A DNA stretch of 64,000 nucleotides from contig NZ_JAYGII010000010.1 in NCBI RefSeq assembly GCF_034931365.1, positions 22,719-86,718 on the forward strand, written 5' to 3'. The position numbers and the translations under genes are program-made. The DNA is from Natronospira elongata. Lineage in GTDB: Bacteria > Pseudomonadota > Gammaproteobacteria > Natronospirales > Natronospiraceae. Positions 63,219-64,000 of this stretch are shown here, piece after piece (within the stretch, counting starts at the first letter, position 1; each line of letters opens with the position of its first letter). The notes under the pieces are model-generated. The model saw nothing but the letters and a program-made list of their open reading frames with translations, searched no databases and was not told where the DNA came from.

Positions 63219-63386
63219 AGTGAACAGTTCCCAGTGAGCAGAGGGGCCGTACGCAAGAATCTTGCCTTGCCACTTCGGCGAAGCCCCGGCAAGTTCAAGT
63301 CTCAATCAGGCAACAGCCTGTCAGGAAACAGTACTCAACTGAGTGGGCAAGGGCCCACTGTTCACTGGGAACTGGGAACTGTTTAC
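63219..63386. repeat. Spacer bounded by imperfect inverted repeats
   Basis: GTGAACAGTTCCCAGTGAGC near 63220-63241 reappears inverted at 63358-63386, where GGGAACTG is duplicated. Between the arms, AGTGGGC/GCCCACT and CTTGCC/GGCAAG give smaller stems. The stretch runs from the ALDH stop almost to the ribosome site of the next gene and contains no gene. It may be a degenerate mobile repeat. Confidence 0.5.
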
Positions 63387-63406
63387 TAAACATTCAGGAG
63401 CATGGC

Positions 63407-63832
63407 ATGAGCGATCAGAACGGTATTGTTAACAGCGGCAAGGCCCCCAAGCCGGTGGGGCTCTACCCCCACGCGCGGCGAGTGGGAAATCTGCTGTTTC
63501 TCTCCGGTGTCGGTCCCCGCTCGGCCACCAGCAAGGACATTCCCGGGGTCACGCTGGACGATGAGGGCAATGTATTGGACTACGACATCGAGGCCCAGTG
63601 TCATTCAGTGTTTCAGAATGTGCGCCATATTCTGGAAGAAGCGGGTTCCGGCTGGGACCAGCTGGTGGACGTGACTGTCTTTCTGACCGATATTCCCCGG
63701 GACTTCAAGGCCTATAACAAGGTCTATGCCGAATACTTTGCGGAGAACCAGCCCTGCCGCACCACGGTGGAGATCAATCGTCTGCCCACGCCGATTGCCA
63801 TCGAGCTGAAATGCATTGCTACAATTGGGTAA
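63407..63832 (+). CDS. RidA/YjgF-family 2-aminomuconate deaminase-like protein
   Basis: The product has 141 residues. GLYPHARRVGNLLFLSGVGPR, VEVTVFLTD-type (VDVTVFLTDIPRDF) and PCRTTVEINRLP, with the key Arg, are typical of RidA enamine/imine deaminases. In kynurenine clusters this family supplies 2-aminomuconate deaminase (AmnD/NbaF). CAGGAG lies before the ATG. Confidence 0.87.
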   Translation: MSDQNGIVNSGKAPKPVGLYPHARRVGNLLFLSGVGPRSATSKDIPGVTLDDEGNVLDYDIEAQCHSVFQNVRHILEEAGSGWDQLVDVTVFLTDIPRDFKAYNKVYAEYFAENQPCRTTVEINRLPTPIAIELKCIATIG

Positions 63833-63840
63833 TCAACAAT

Positions 63841-63926
63841 CGTAGGAGCGGATTCATCCGCGATCGTGGCCGGAATCCGGCACCGCGGCAAACGAAGGAC
63901 CCATCGCGAATGAATTCGCTCCTACG
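63841..63926. repeat. REP-like palindrome downstream of the RidA gene
   Basis: CGTAGGAGCGGATTCATCCG at 63841-63860 and the following CGAT pair with 63903-63926, with two differences that still allow G-U pairs in RNA. The core is shared with 61658-61717. Confidence 0.8.
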
Positions 63927-63968
63927 GTGCCATCCGAAACGCCAGGTACAGACCTGAGGAGGCCATCC

Positions 63969-64000
63969 ATGCCTTTACCCAGCGCCTTCAACTTCCAGAA
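63969..64000 (+). CDS. Probable 3-hydroxyanthranilate 3,4-dioxygenase (start only)
   Basis: Only about ten codons are visible (MPLPSAFNFQ), after a perfect TGAGGAGG. The FNF-type start resembles 3-hydroxyanthranilate dioxygenases (HaaO/NbaC), and the neighbouring aminomuconate genes predict such a gene. With so little sequence this is a guess. Confidence 0.4.
   Translation, partial: MPLPSAFNFQ

Noticed and set aside
1..64000. CRISPR array, prophage, insertion sequence or toxin-antitoxin system
   Set aside because: I saw no regularly spaced direct repeats, phage structural genes, transposase or toxin-antitoxin pair; the repeats present are palindromic and intergenic.

Overview
The window is a GC-rich, densely packed stretch of a gammaproteobacterial chromosome. 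Many gene orders match the Pseudomonas-type core genome: TPR-lolB-ispE-tRNA-Gln-prs-rplY-pth-ychF, hemA-prfA, gatCAB with mreBCD, and amgK/murU beside lptD-surA-pdxA-rsmA-apaG-apaH. Several secreted or surface proteins are very acidic and an NhaC-type Na+/H+ antiporter is present, which suggests a halophilic or haloalkaliphilic member of the order Chromatiales or a relative. That placement is inference. There is no prophage, insertion sequence, CRISPR array or rRNA operon.

Region 1 (1-11.9 kb) is rich in cyclic-di-GMP signalling. It holds a partial membrane GGDEF protein with a degenerate signature, a secreted S9 peptidase, and a minus-strand run of mltD, a membrane PAS-GGDEF-EAL protein, an orphan periplasmic solute-binding protein and a soluble PAS3-GGDEF-EAL protein. 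Region 2 (11.9-18.9 kb) carries pepQ, a DUF4438 lipoprotein, an NhaC antiporter, an OmpA-type lipoprotein, a large unrecognised acidic lipoprotein, a nested inverted-repeat stretch and tRNA-Met. Region 3 (19-28.5 kb) is the housekeeping block for isoprenoid, lipoprotein sorting, PRPP, translation and haem synthesis. Region 4 (28.5-36.7 kb) carries a 2OG-Fe(II) oxygenase, an SseB-like protein, the reverse transsulfuration pair (CBS and CGL), prmC, a probable structured small RNA, moeB, a thioesterase-like protein and a VWA lipoprotein.

Region 5 (36.8-53.3 kb) begins with hslO and gatCAB. It continues with a 10 kb plus-strand cell-shape and wall block: mreBCD, PBP2, rodA, mltB, rlpA, a DD-carboxypeptidase, a D-amino acid aminotransferase, ybeD and lipB. 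The MurNAc recycling pair murU/amgK lies opposite. Region 6 (53.5-60.7 kb) is outer-membrane biogenesis (lptD, surA), pdxA, rsmA, an inserted UspA gene, apaG and apaH. Region 7 (60.8-64 kb) is the start of a catabolic operon: an SDR with an altered active site, a 2-aminomuconate semialdehyde dehydrogenase, a RidA-type deaminase and the first codons of what looks like 3-hydroxyanthranilate dioxygenase. This is the lower kynurenine route of tryptophan degradation, and its spacers carry palindromic repeats.

The best candidates for something undescribed are the solute-binding-protein/c-di-GMP module (3.7-9.6 kb), the probable C-rich structured sRNA upstream of moeB (33.48-33.69 kb), the unassigned 657-residue lipoprotein with three related modules, and the SDR lacking Tyr/Lys in the kynurenine operon. 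No biochemical novelty is proven from sequence alone.
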